This document shows, one piece after another, positions 10,359-20,630 of a stretch of 64,000 nucleotides of DNA (position 1 is its first letter; each line of letters begins with the position of its first letter). This stretch comes from Oleispira sp963851095. Lineage in GTDB: Bacteria > Pseudomonadota > Gammaproteobacteria > Pseudomonadales > Oceanobacteraceae. The stretch lies in contig CAWKOX010000007.1 in assembly GCA_963851095.1 (NCBI GenBank), positions 1 through 64,000 of the forward strand. Reading direction: 5' to 3'. The position numbers and the translations under genes were made by a program. Under the pieces are notes generated by a model. That model was not told the origin of the DNA, searched no databases, and was given only the letters and a program-made list of their open reading frames with translations.

Positions 10359-11890
10359 TATTTAACAGCGCCTTCATTTTCATTATTCAGAGCATGAAAA
10401 TCACCGGCCATCCACATACCTAACTGGTTAATAGAAACATCATGAGTCGGAGCAACGGGAGAAAGCTCACCATCGCAAATTGCACAGATACGATCACTAA
10501 TGGAATACAATTCATCAATGTCTTCTGATACCACTAAAACAGCGCAGCCTTCATCGCGTAGCTTAATTAATTCATGTCGAATTAAAATGGCAGCGCCAAT
10601 ATCAACCCCCCAGGTTGGGTGCGAGCACACTAATAGCTTTGGGTCCTGTAAAATCTCACGGCCAATAATATATTTTTGAAGATTACCGCCCGATAACGAC
10701 TTTGCTTGAGCATGAATACCAGCCGCTTTAACATTAAATCGTTCTAAAATATTTTGAGCAAACGCTTTTACTTTACCTGTATTAATAATGCCATTGTTGG
10801 TTAGTTCACCCTGATAGCCGGTTAATAGACCGTTATCTTGCAATGACATGTCAGGCACAGCCCCGCGACCTAAGCGCTCTTCTGGAACAAAGCCTAGACC
10901 TAAGATACGGCGTTTTTCTGGGGTTAAATTACCGACCGCTTTTTTAGCAAAAAAGACAGTTTCTTTCGCACTGGTATCTTCACCACTGATTAAATTCAGT
11001 AGTTCTTCCTGTCCGTTACCCGCCACCCCAGCAATGCCTAAGATTTCTCCCGCTTTTACTTCAAACGATATATTTTTCAACGTGCAGGCAAAAGGGTCAT
11101 CAGATTGGTGGCTTAAATCGACAATGGATAAAAACGCCTCGTCACCTTCCGCTTTCTTATAATCTTCAGTGAGTGGCGTATCGTCACCCACCATTAAACG
11201 GGCTAATTCTTCGGTCGTCGTTTCACTTGGAATGCAGTGGCCGCTAACCTGACCAGACTTTAAAATCGTCGCGTGGTCGCATAAAGCTCGTACTTCATCA
11301 AGTTTGTGAGAAATAAATAAGATACTACAGCCTTCATCGGATAATAGATGAAGGGTTTTAAATAAGGTTTCAACTTCTTGAGGGGTTAAAACAGACGTCG
11401 GCTCATCAAGAATCAATAGCTTTACGTCTTGTAAAAGGCAGCGCACGATTTCAACACGCTGTTGCTCGCCAATCGAAAGTGTATGCACGTAACGATTAGG
11501 ATCAAGCTTCATACCATAGTGTTCGGAAACGTCGATGATACGTTGCTTAAGCAAGTCCATTGAAGCAGATTCAGCTTTTGGTAAGCTCAACGCGATATTT
11601 TCAGCAACGGTTAGCGTTTCAAATAATGAGAAATGCTGGAAGACCATGCCAATACCAAGATCACGGGCGTGTGCAGGTCCTTTAACGGACACTGTTTTTC
11701 CTTGCCAGCGCATCGTCCCTTTATCAGGTTTTACGACACCATAAATGATCTTCATTAAGGTACTTTTACCCGCGCCATTTTCGCCGAGTAAAGCATGAAT
11801 TTCACCCACGGCCACTTTTAAATCGACCGATTGGTTGGCGACGCAACCAGGGTAGCGCTTGGTTATATTGTTCAGTTCAATCTGATTCAT
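10358..11890 (-). CDS. ABC transporter ATPase with two nucleotide-binding domains (NupO/YufO type)
   Basis: Energises the importer. It is a 510-residue double ATPase. Domain 1 has Walker A GENGAGKST at residues 36-44, the signature LSIGEQQRVE and Walker B LLILDEPTSVL. Domain 2 has the degenerate loop GVAGNGQEE and the signature LSGGNLQK, as in sugar/nucleoside-type ATPases (RbsA-like, MglA-like). The start is the ATG before NQIELNN, with AGGA 8-9 bases upstream; an upstream TTG 6 codons earlier is less likely. It is the first gene of the transporter operon and is divergent from guaD across about 500 bases. Confidence 0.92.
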   Translation of the reverse strand: MNQIELNNITKRYPGCVANQSVDLKVAVGEIHALLGENGAGKSTLMKIIYGVVKPDKGTMRWQGKTVSVKGPAHARDLGIGMVFQHFSLFETLTVAENIALSLPKAESASMDLLKQRIIDVSEHYGMKLDPNRYVHTLSIGEQQRVEIVRCLLQDVKLLILDEPTSVLTPQEVETLFKTLHLLSDEGCSILFISHKLDEVRALCDHATILKSGQVSGHCIPSETTTEELARLMVGDDTPLTEDYKKAEGDEAFLSIVDLSHQSDDPFACTLKNISFEVKAGEILGIAGVAGNGQEELLNLISGEDTSAKETVFFAKKAVGNLTPEKRRILGLGFVPEERLGRGAVPDMSLQDNGLLTGYQGELTNNGIINTGKVKAFAQNILERFNVKAAGIHAQAKSLSGGNLQKYIIGREILQDPKLLVCSHPTWGVDIGAAILIRHELIKLRDEGCAVLVVSEDIDELYSISDRICAICDGELSPVAPTHDVSINQLGMWMAGDFHALNNENEGAVK

Positions 11891-12387
11891 ATTAAGATTC
11901 CTGACCAATTAGCCAGCTTTGTTGAGCAATTTCTTTGCTAAAAGTCGGAGTATAATGCGATAAAACTAGCTGAATCACAAAAAATTGTTCATAAGGTCAG
12001 CTTATATTTGCTTTAAATGTCTATCTTTTAAATAATAGCGTGTCATTAGACGAATAATTCATTTAATAGCCGCTAAATTGTAGGGTTTAACGCTAAAGCT
12101 AGCGTGCCTTAGAATGAATATAAAACGACATAATGATAAAATCTTAACTATTTAGTCAGCTTATTGTGGCATTAATGCTGTGTGTTGAAGCCGGATGTGA
12201 TTTTTGAGTAATAATATAAAACTTACTCCCGCTGATCTCCATAAAATATTCTACACCGTATTTAAGACTACAATTAACCTCTATTTAAAGAGCTTATTTA
12301 AAGCGCTCTTATAGCAACCTTATAGAAATCTTAGCTTAGATTTTGTTTAACTCATTGTCTTTGGTAAGACCCTTAGTGGAATTTATT
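11891..12387. promoter_or_regulatory. Divergent control region between the purine importer and guaD
   Basis: About 500 AT-rich bases hold the promoters of both the importer operon and guaD. The clearest symmetry is ACGCTA-AAGC-TAGCGT at 12090-12105, a possible operator for the TetR regulator encoded nearby. The site assignment is inference; no sequence resembling a purine riboswitch was seen. Confidence 0.35.
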
Positions 12388-13725
12388 ATGAACACACAGA
12401 GCACGACTGTTTATCGAGCCTCAATACTTAACTTCCTATCAGACCCGTACCCAATAGTAGAGGGGGAGGCGGTTCTCGATGACAGTGCTTATCAATTTTA
12501 CCAAGATGGTGCTTTGGTTATTGAAGATGGCAAGGTTCAGCATGTTGGCGAAGCCCATGATGTCTTATCGACCTTGCCATCTGATATCGAGGTGGTCGAA
12601 TACAAGGATCACCTGATTATTCCTGGCATGATCGATACACACATTCACTATCCGCAAGTCGAAGTGATTGCCTCTTATGGCGAGCAGTTAATGGACTGGC
12701 TGAATAACTATACGTTTCCAGCCGAAGGTCAATTCGAAGACAAGGCGTATGCCAGTAATATTGCTAACTTCTTTCTCGATGAATTATTAAAGTGCGGAAC
12801 AACAACGGCTTTAGTTTTCGGAACCGTACACAAGCAATCTGTTGAAGCCTTTTTTGAAGCTTCTGAGCAACGCAATACCAGAATGATTTGCGGTAAAGTC
12901 ATGATGGATCGAAATGCTCCTGACTTTTTGTGTGATACCCCAGACGCTAGTTATGACGATAGCAAATCGCTGATCGATACTTGGCACAATAAAGGGCGCC
13001 AGCTTTATGCTGTGACTCCTCGCTTTGCCATTACCTCGACGCATGAGCAGCTGCAGAAAGCAGAGCAGCTTTTACAAGAATACCCTGACGTATATATGCA
13101 AACTCACATCTCAGAAAATAAAGATGAGATGGCTTTTGTTGCCGAGCTGTTTCCCCAAGCGAAAGATTATTTAGATGTATATGACCAATATAATCTCTTG
13201 GGTAAGCGCAGTGTGTTTGCCCATGGTATTCATTTAAATAAGCGCGAACATCAACGATTGCACGAAACGGGTTCTAGTGTTTCTTTTTGCCCAACGTCAA
13301 ACCTGTTTTTAGGCAGTGGACTATTGGATATTCAAGAGCTAGAGCAGCATCAGGTGGCATACAGTATCGCGACGGATGTGGGTGGGGGGACGAGCTTCTC
13401 GATGTTACAAACATTGAGCGAAGCGTATAAAGTTACTCAAATGAAAGGGAATAAGCTGTCTCCCTTAAAAAGCTTGTACTTGGCTACGTTAGGGAATGCC
13501 AAGACATTGCAGCTAGACGATAAAATTGGATCTTTTAAAACCGGAAATGAAGCAGACTTTGTCGTACTTGATTTTAATAGTACGGCGATCATGTCGTTAA
13601 AACAAAGTAAGTGTAAAACGTTAGCCGAAAAATTATTTGCGATGATTATTTTAGGCGATGACCGTGCTGTAGAAGCAACGTATGTCGCGGGAAAGTGCGT
13701 TCATAAACGCGATGGTAAGCAATAA
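12388..13725 (+). CDS. guaD: Guanine deaminase
   Basis: Zinc amidohydrolase turning guanine into xanthine and ammonia. The metal motif DTHIHYPQVEVIASYGEQLMDW matches bacterial and animal guanine deaminases, with metal ligands expected at His85 and His87. Further family motifs are QTHISENKDE, FAHGIHL and the end region IATDVGGGTSFSM. The start is the ATG before NTQSTT, giving 445 residues; a TTG 15 codons upstream gives an unusual leader. It stands next to the importer, divergently transcribed, and gpt downstream could salvage guanine or its product xanthine. Confidence 0.95.
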   Translation: MNTQSTTVYRASILNFLSDPYPIVEGEAVLDDSAYQFYQDGALVIEDGKVQHVGEAHDVLSTLPSDIEVVEYKDHLIIPGMIDTHIHYPQVEVIASYGEQLMDWLNNYTFPAEGQFEDKAYASNIANFFLDELLKCGTTTALVFGTVHKQSVEAFFEASEQRNTRMICGKVMMDRNAPDFLCDTPDASYDDSKSLIDTWHNKGRQLYAVTPRFAITSTHEQLQKAEQLLQEYPDVYMQTHISENKDEMAFVAELFPQAKDYLDVYDQYNLLGKRSVFAHGIHLNKREHQRLHETGSSVSFCPTSNLFLGSGLLDIQELEQHQVAYSIATDVGGGTSFSMLQTLSEAYKVTQMKGNKLSPLKSLYLATLGNAKTLQLDDKIGSFKTGNEADFVVLDFNSTAIMSLKQSKCKTLAEKLFAMIILGDDRAVEATYVAGKCVHKRDGKQ

Positions 13726-13743
13726 CCATTCGTGATTAACTAA

Positions 13744-13798
13744 AGCACGTTTAATACAGAGCACGTTTAATACAGAGCAAGGATTTGCTTTGTATTTA
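13744..13798. terminator. Convergent terminator hairpin and 16-bp tandem duplication
   Basis: AGCACGTTTAATACAG occurs twice in tandem (13744-13759, 13760-13775). The second copy runs into a hairpin AATACAGAGCAA-GGAT-TTGCTTTGTATT (13769-13796) that ends at the stop codon of the convergent TauE/SafE gene. It probably ends transcripts from guaD and perhaps from both sides. Confidence 0.5.
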
Positions 13799-14545
13799 CT
13801 TCAGCAATAAGCTAATGCTCATACCAATACACACAGCAACGGTCATATAACGAATAAAGTGAGTGCCTTGTTTAATCGCCGTAGCGGCGCCCACTTGAGC
13901 CCCAATAATTTGTCCCGCAGCCATGGCGAAGCCAACTATCCATAAAATTTGGTCTGATAAAATAAATACGGTAAGTGAAATAATATTGGTCGTAAAATTC
14001 ATTAACTTTGCGTGAGCGGTTGCCTGAATAAGACTCATGGCCTGCATTTTACAATAGCTTAAGGTAAAGAATGTTCCGGTTCCTGGGCCAAAAAATCCAT
14101 CGTAAAATCCGATACCGGTAATAAAGGTCGAATCAAAAGTACTCTTCTTTAGTTTGCTTTTGACAGCTACTTGGCCAAAATTTTTGGCGAACAGCAAATA
14201 GATGGCAATAATGATTAAGGCAAAAGGTAATATTGAAATTAAGAGATTCGAGTCAAATACCTGAATCGCCAGAGCTCCAAGAATAGCTCCAATAGAGGCG
14301 GCGATAATCCCCACTATTTGTTGTTTAGGCTCGACCAGTTTTTGTTTAATAAAAAAACGGGTAGCGGTAAAACTGCCAAAGCACGCTTGAAGTTTATTGG
14401 TGGCGATAGCTTGTACTGGCGACATGCCGGTAAAAAGAAGTGCGGGAATAGTGAGCAGGCCACCACCGCCGGCAATGGCGTCGATGAATCCAGCCGCCAT
14501 TGCAACCAAAGAGAGCAAAGCGAGAAGTTCGAAGCTAAATTCCAT
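13796..14545 (-). CDS. TauE/SafE (DUF81) family membrane permease
   Basis: 249 residues with about seven to eight hydrophobic helices. The glycine-rich first helix region AAGFIDAIAGGGGLLTIPALL and the second-half repeat TGIGFYDGFFGPGTGTFF are the two signature repeats of the YfcA-like branch. Family members export sulfite or organosulfonates, but the substrate here is unknown. It lies on the minus strand 96 bases after the racemase-like gene, so it could be the last gene of that operon. Confidence 0.88.
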   Translation of the reverse strand: MEFSFELLALLSLVAMAAGFIDAIAGGGGLLTIPALLFTGMSPVQAIATNKLQACFGSFTATRFFIKQKLVEPKQQIVGIIAASIGAILGALAIQVFDSNLLISILPFALIIIAIYLLFAKNFGQVAVKSKLKKSTFDSTFITGIGFYDGFFGPGTGTFFTLSYCKMQAMSLIQATAHAKLMNFTTNIISLTVFILSDQILWIVGFAMAAGQIIGAQVGAATAIKQGTHFIRYMTVAVCIGMSISLLLK

Positions 14546-14641
14546 GGTTAAGCGCCTTAATAAAATAAGGTCAGCTTAAACCAATGAAATTGAGAGGGGA
14601 AGCGAGATTTATTAGTGCGTTAATAGTTCATCAATCGTGTA

Positions 14642-15827
14642 TTAAATACTGCGGTTTTTCTTTAGTTGTTTGATTTCGACATCGCTATAACCTAATTGCT
14701 GTAATACTTCGACAGAATTAGCCCCTAGCTTACCGCCTGATGTATACGGTGCTTGGATTTTGAATGGCAAAGAGGTATTGATTTGTTTAATCGCTGTTCC
14801 TGCTTCATCAAACGCTTCTGTTACCATGCCGCGCTCAACAAAATGAGGGTGTTCAAACGCCTCATTCATGGTTAATACCGGTTCAACACAGGCATCGACT
14901 TTGGCAAACTCAGCCTGCCAATGGACTAAAGGCTGTGTCTTAACCTTTTCGCTAATCGCTAATTTTAATGATTGTTGAGTCTCATAGTTTTGATCGGCTA
15001 TTTTATTTTTCCAGTCACCAAGATCTAATACCGCCAGTAATGCCATAGCAAAATTAGGCTCTAGGCTGCCGATTGAAATGTGACGCTCATCCGATGTTTC
15101 GTAATAGTCGTAGAATAAGCCGCCATTGAGCATTTCTTTTCCACAGCTAGGGTCTTCACCGCTGGCAATGGCATTAGAGCCAAACATGGTCGTGAGTGCC
15201 AGCGCTGCGTCACTCATGCTGATATCCAAGTATTGGCCAAGCCCAGTGGTAGAGCGTTGAATAACAGCCGCCAAAATAGCCATCACTGCGTTGTGCGAAC
15301 CGCCAGCAACATCGGCGATTTGTGTAGCAGAAAGTACGGGACCAGTATCAGCTCTGCCAGAAAAACTAGCTAGGCCAGATAAGGCTAAATAATTAATGTC
15401 GTGACCTGCACGATCTTTTAGCGGGCCAGTTTGACCATAGCCGGTAATTGAGCAATAAATTAACTTTGGCTGAATTTTTTGCAAGCTAGCAAAATCCAAT
15501 CCTAAGCGCTGCATAACTCCAGGTCTGAATTGCTCAAGTACAATGTCATATTCTGCAACCAGCTTATGAATAATCTCAGTAGCACCTTCTTTTTTTAAAT
15601 CTAAGGTAATGCTTTTCTTGTTTCGATTTAAAGTAGCGTGTGCCGCAGAAACGCGATCTTTGCCAGTGCCGACAAAAGGCGGCATAAATTTAACTAAATC
15701 TGGACGAGTAGGTGATTCAACTCGCAGCACTTCTAGCACCCATATCCGCCAATAGCTGAGTCGCATAAGGCCCAGGTAATAGAGTAGTAAAATCTAGAAC
15801 TTTTAAGCCCGCTAATGGCAATGACAT
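14642..15827 (-). pseudogene. Alpha-methylacyl-CoA racemase-like CoA transferase family III protein (frameshifted)
   Basis: With one extra base removed near 15734 the frame gives about 394 residues, normal for the family. The start MSLPLAGLKVLDFTTLLPGP and the join GAEVLRVESP are then continuous. Residues matching alpha-methylacyl-CoA racemase more than plain CoA transferases are GHDINYLALSG, an IADVAGG segment, GQYLDISMSD, MLNGGLFYDYYET and SLEPNF, which supply the expected His, Asp and Glu. The enzyme would epimerise 2-methylacyl-CoA so that branched chains can enter beta-oxidation. It is the last clear gene of the acyl-CoA operon. The frameshift may be sequence error. A formyl-CoA transferase-like role remains possible. 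Confidence 0.82.
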
Positions 15828-15877
15828 AAGTGCAGTATCCTTTTTAGTCTTTAATTTATGACTATTTGTATTTCTTT

Positions 15878-17026
15878 TTATTTAATGAGATCACGACCAA
15901 TAATCAGTTTCATGATTTCATTGGTGCCTGCATAAATTTTCTGTACACGAGCATCGGCGTAAGCACGAGCGACAGGGTATTCCCACATGTAGCCGTAACC
16001 ACCATGAAGCTGTAAGCACTCATCAACCACATCGCATTGAATGTCTGTGGTCAATAATTTCAATTTGGCGGCGGTCACAGAATCTAATTCTTTGTCTAAA
16101 TGCAGTTCTAAACATTTATCAATAAAGACCCGAGCCATGGTTACGGTAGACGACATTTCTGCGAGTTTAAATTGTGTATTTTGAAAAGACGCAATGCTTT
16201 TACCAAAGGCTTTACGATCTTTCACGTACTCAATGGTTTGCTCCAAAATCGATTCGGCGCAGGATACTGCGGCTAACGAAACGGACAAACGTTCTTGTGG
16301 TAATTCTTGCATCAGGTAAATAAAACCCATGCCTTCTTCACCGAGTAAATTTGCTTTTGGCACTTTCACATCTTGGAAAAATAATTCAGAAGTATCTTGG
16401 GCTTTCATGCCAATTTTGTGCAGGTTTTGGCCTTTTACAAAACCTTCCATTCCGGTTTCAACTAGTAATAAACTGCTGCTTCTTGAGCCACCATCTAGGA
16501 TTTGTTTTAGCCACAACAATCACAAGTCGGCAAGCTGGCCGTTGGTGATAAAGGTTTTTGAGCCGTTAAGAATGTAGTGCTCGCCATCATCGCTTAATAC
16601 GGCGTTGGTTTTAACATTTTGTAAGTCGGAACCTGTGCCCGGCTCTGTCATTGCAATGGCGGTAACAATGTCGCCGCTGACGCAACCCGGTAGGTATTTT
16701 TGTTTTTGTTCTTCGGTGCCATAAGCCATTAAGTAAGGTACGGCGATATCGGAGTGCAGGTTAAAACCAATACCGGTTAAACCAAAGTTGGCCACTTCTT
16801 CTGTTACTACCGCGTTATAACGAAAGTCAGCTTCTGAACCGCCGTAGGCTTCAGGTACGGTAGGGGATAAATACCCTTGCGCACCAGCCTTCTTCCAAAA
16901 CTCATGCGATACTTGGCCGTCTTTTTCCCATTGCTCATGAAACGGAACCGCTTCTTCTTTTAAGAATTTACGGAAGCTGTCGCGAAACATGTCATGTTCA
17001 GAATCAAATGCAGTACGTTTAATCAT
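15878..17026 (-). pseudogene. Acyl-CoA dehydrogenase (two compensating indels)
   Basis: FAD-dependent first step of beta-oxidation. The frame gives 382 residues, normal for the family, but is broken by one missing base near 16523 and one extra base near 16496. Between them an in-frame TGA and about nine scrambled residues replace an expected VIVVAKT-like stretch. Both sides are well conserved: AMTEPGTGSDL and NGSKTFITNG upstream, LHGGYGYMWEYPV and YAGTNEIMK downstream, where the Glu is the likely catalytic base. An indel pair this close restoring frame suggests base-calling error. It lies between the FadB-type gene and the racemase-like gene in the same operon. Confidence 0.85.
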
Positions 17027-17086
17027 TTTTATTTCCTATTATTATTAATATTTATTTTTATTATTTAAAGTAATTCTTATTTGCTC

Positions 17087-17197
17087 GGTTCATTACTGGG
17101 TATATCTTCCACAAAACGGCATAAATACTTCCCTGTAGCCTTAGGTTCGGCAGTCCCTGCCTCTCATATTTGTTACAGATTTACCCAGTAATGAACC
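17087..17197. repeat. 111-bp element with 16-bp perfect terminal inverted repeats
   Basis: GGTTCATTACTGGGTA at the left end is mirrored by TTACCCAGTAATGAACC at the right end (16 pairing bases). An internal hairpin GGCAG-TCC-CTGCC lies at 17149-17161. It sits in the 194-base gap between the FadB-type gene and the acyl-CoA dehydrogenase, the only sizeable gap in the operon. Size and symmetry suggest a MITE or a large RNA stem-loop; no target duplication is obvious. Confidence 0.6.
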
Positions 17198-17220
17198 TTT
17201 TGTAATGTATTATTTGAAAG

Positions 17221-19386
17221 CTACTTATCTGCAAAAGTTAGATTCTTTTCTGTCATCTCTTTTAGCAACTTAGGCACCTTAAAACGTTCACCAAATGTCG
17301 CATGTAAATATTCAGCGCGTTCAATAAAAGTGTTTAAGCCAGTTTGATTAATAAACTGTAAAATACCGCCTGTCCAAACCGGATAACCAATGCCCATAAT
17401 CGAACCAATGTTGGCATCGCGAACGCTGGTTAAAACATTCTCTTCCAAGCAGCGAACCGTTTCGATGGCTTGAATGTAGAGTAAGCGATCTTTCAGTTCA
17501 TCCAAATCGATTGCTTTATCGGCTTGTTCGAACGTGTCTTTTAAACCCGACCAAAGCTGCTTCTTTGAACCTTTGGCCAATTCGTTATCGGCATAAGAAT
17601 AAAACCCAGAGCCCGCTAACTTGCCCGCACGATCTAGCGCTAACATTTTATCAACTACCGCTTCGGAAGGGTGGTATTGATATTGTTTGCCTTCGGCTTC
17701 TAGGTCTAGCCGAGTTTGCTTACGAATTTTATCGACTAGGGTCAAGCTCACTTCGTCGGTAACCGCTAATGGCCCAACCGGAAAGCCAGATAAATACGCC
17801 GCATTTTCAATAGCAGAGGCTGAGAATGCCTTCACCTAACATGGCAATGCCTTCGTTAGCGAAGGTGCCAAAAACACGTGAGGTATAAAAGCCTCGGCTA
17901 TCGTTTACAACGATCGGCGTTTTACCAATTTGCTGAACGTAGTCATACGCCAGCGCAAGCGTTTCATCAGAGGTTTTTTCACCGCAGATAATTTCAACCA
18001 ATGGCATTTTATCCACAGGAGAAAAGAAGTGCAGACCAATAAAGTTTTCAGGGCGCTGTGATGCTTGCGCTAAACCGGTAATCGGTAAGCGTCGAAGTAT
18101 TCGATGCAAACACTGCGTTAGCAGATAATTGAGCTTCGGCTTCTTGAGTCACCTTGGCTTTTAAACCACGATCTTCAAATACCGCTTCAATCACCAAATC
18201 ACAATCGGCTAAATCTGCTGCATTTTCTGTCGGTAAAATAGCATTTAATAACGCATCGGCTTTATCGCTGCTTAAGCGTTTTTGTTTTACTTTTTTATGA
18301 ACAATATTTTCAGAGTAGGCTTTGCCTTTTTCAGCCGCGGCAAGATTCACATCTTTTAAAACAACGTTAATGCCTTTTGCCGCCGAAGAATATGCAATGC
18401 CTGCGCCCATCATGCCTGCACCAAGTATGCCGACCTTGTTTACTTTTTTACGTTCAACATTCTTTTGGGCGCGCAGCACCGGCTTTGATTTCATTGAGCT
18501 GATACCAAAAAGTATTAATCATATTCTTGGCGACTTGGCTGCAAACAAGCTCGACAAAATAACGCGATTCAATGCGCATCGCGGTATCGATATCAACTTG
18601 CAAGCCTTCTACCATGACCGCCAAAATCGATTCAGGGGCAGGTAAGGTGCCTTTGGTTTTTGCCCGAATCATGGCCGGTGCAATCGGTAGCATTCTGGCT
18701 AATGCTGGTTGCGTCGGAAGACCACCGGGAACCTTGTAGCCTTTGACATCATATTTTTGCACCGCTGTTGGGGTTGCTTTGATCCAACTTAACTGCTGAC
18801 TCAATCATCGCTTCAGGCGAATCTACAATCTCGTTGATTAAGCCTAGCTCTAAGCCTTTTTCGGGTTTGAATTGCTTACCTTCTAATAAGAAAGGCATCG
18901 CCGCTTGTACACCTAATAAACGGGTCATGCGAATCACACCACCGCCACCGGGCAATAAACCAAGGGTGACTTCTGGTAAACCTAAAATGACCCCCTTGCT
19001 TAATGCAATGCGGTGATGAGCAGATAAGGGCTAAGTTCCCAGCCGCCTCCTAATGCCGCGCCATTAATACAGGCGACAACCGGTTTACCTTGGGTTTCTA
19101 TTTCGCGCATGGCCAGCTTTAAACGGTTTACCATGTCGTACAAAACATCGGCATTTTCTTTTTGCGTAGCAAATAAATCGTCGAGATTACCACCGGCAAA
19201 AAAGGTTGATTTATTTGATCGAAAAATCACACCGCTGTAATCATCTTCACGCAGTTTTTCCACCGCTGCGATTAATGACGCGGTGAATTCTTGATCCATT
19301 AAATTGGCATTAGCATTGGGTTTATCAAGAATCAGGTGAACAATATTGTCCTGATCTTTTTCGTAAATTACTGAACTCATATTCAT
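17221..19386 (-). pseudogene. FadB-type enoyl-CoA hydratase / 3-hydroxyacyl-CoA dehydrogenase (six single-base insertions)
   Basis: Bifunctional beta-oxidation enzyme. Removing six extra bases (near 19032, 19025, 18787, 18465, 18086 and 17823) gives a continuous 719-residue protein, very close to the mycobacterial FadB type. The hydratase half runs from the start, with NGAALGGGWE, GLPEVTLGLLPGGGG and RMTRLLG. The NAD-binding part has VGILGAGMMGAGIAY, and the dehydrogenase core has NTSTLPITG, HFFSPVDKMPLVEII, NDSRGF and GIGYPVWTGG. Every fragment is highly conserved, which argues against long-standing decay. It starts 9 bases after the thiolase stop. Confidence 0.85.
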
Positions 19387-19394
19387 AATACTCT

Positions 19395-20602
19395 TTAAAC
19401 CCTCTCAATAATCGTTGCTATACCCATACCGCCACCAACGCATAATGTCACTAGGCCGGTTTTTAAATCTCTTGCTTCAAGCTCATCTAATAGGTGCCCA
19501 AAATCATGGCGCCAGTTGCACCTAACGGGTGGCCCATAGCGATTGACCCGCCATTGACGTTGACGATGTCTTCACTGATACCCATCTCGTTGATAAAGCG
19601 CATCACCACAGAAGCAAAGGCTTCGTTCACTTCAAATAGATCGATATCAGACACTTCCATGCCGGCCACTTTTAATGCTTTGCGTGCGGCGGGCCCTGGG
19701 CCTGTGAGCATGATGGTGGGTTCTGCACCCACTACGGCGGTGGCAATAATGCGAGCACGCGGCTTCATGTTGAATTGTTTGCCTGCGCTTTCGCTACCAA
19801 TTAAAACAGCGGCGGCACCATCAACAATGCCAGAGGAGTTGCCGGGGCTATGAATGTGGTTAATAAACTCAACCTGTGGATAAGCTTGTTTGGCAACGTT
19901 ATCAAATCCCATATCGCCCATGGCTTTAAATGAGGGTTTTAGTTGTCCTAAGGCTTCGACCGTACTGTCTGGGCGAATTAATTCATCGTGATCCAAAATT
20001 GTTAAACCGCTGCGATCTTTTACTGGAATAATCGATTTTTGAAATGCTGACTTCTGCCAAGCCGCGGCTGCTTTTTGATGAGAGCGCATGGCAAACGCAT
20101 CAACGTCTTCACGGGAGAATCCGCCAAGGGTCGCGATTAAATCTGCGCCGATCCCTTGTGGCATAAATCCGGTGGCAATATTAGTTTCTGGGTCCATCGC
20201 CCAAGCGCCACCATCACTGCCCATTGGCACACGTGACATCGATTCAACACCGCCAGCAACGATTAAGTGTTCCCAGCCAGAACGTACTTTCATCGCGGCG
20301 GTATTAACGGCTTCTAAGCCAGAGGCGCAAAAACGATTGAGTACAACGCCTGCTACATCATTATCCCAGCCTGCAGCGAGTGCAGCGGTTTTGGCGATGA
20401 CGGCACCTTGGTCGCCAACGGCCGTGACACAGCCCATGACGATGTCATCCACTGCAGCGGTATCGAATTGATTACGTTCTTGCAAGCTGATTAATAAATC
20501 AGAAAGCAAGGTGATGGGTTTTACTTCGTGCAATGCGCCGTTGGCTTTGCCACGCCCGCGTGGGGTACGAATGGCATCGAAAATATACGCTTCAGTTGTC
20601 AT
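19395..20602 (-). pseudogene. Acetyl-CoA acyltransferase (thiolase), one base missing near the 3' end
   Basis: Thiolytic cleavage step of beta-oxidation. The intact frame runs from the start MTTEAYIFDAIRTPRGRGK through the active-site Cys region VLNRFCASGLEAVN (about residue 90) and NVNGGSIAMGHPLGATGA. A missing base near 19491 causes a stop after ILGTY. Restoring it recovers the usual end, with CVGGGMGIATIIERV encoded up to the TAA at 19395, for about 402 residues. It is the second gene of the operon, 28 bases after the SDR gene. Confidence 0.9.
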
Positions 20603-20630
20603 GCTATTTTCCTTCTTGTATTTCAGGCGA

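Noticed and set aside
11891..12387. Purine riboswitch upstream of guaD
   Set aside because: The conserved loop and junction sequences were not seen; such riboswitches are also rare in gammaproteobacteria.
17087..17197. Integron attC site
   Set aside because: The ends do not match the attC core consensus, and no integrase or cassette context is present.
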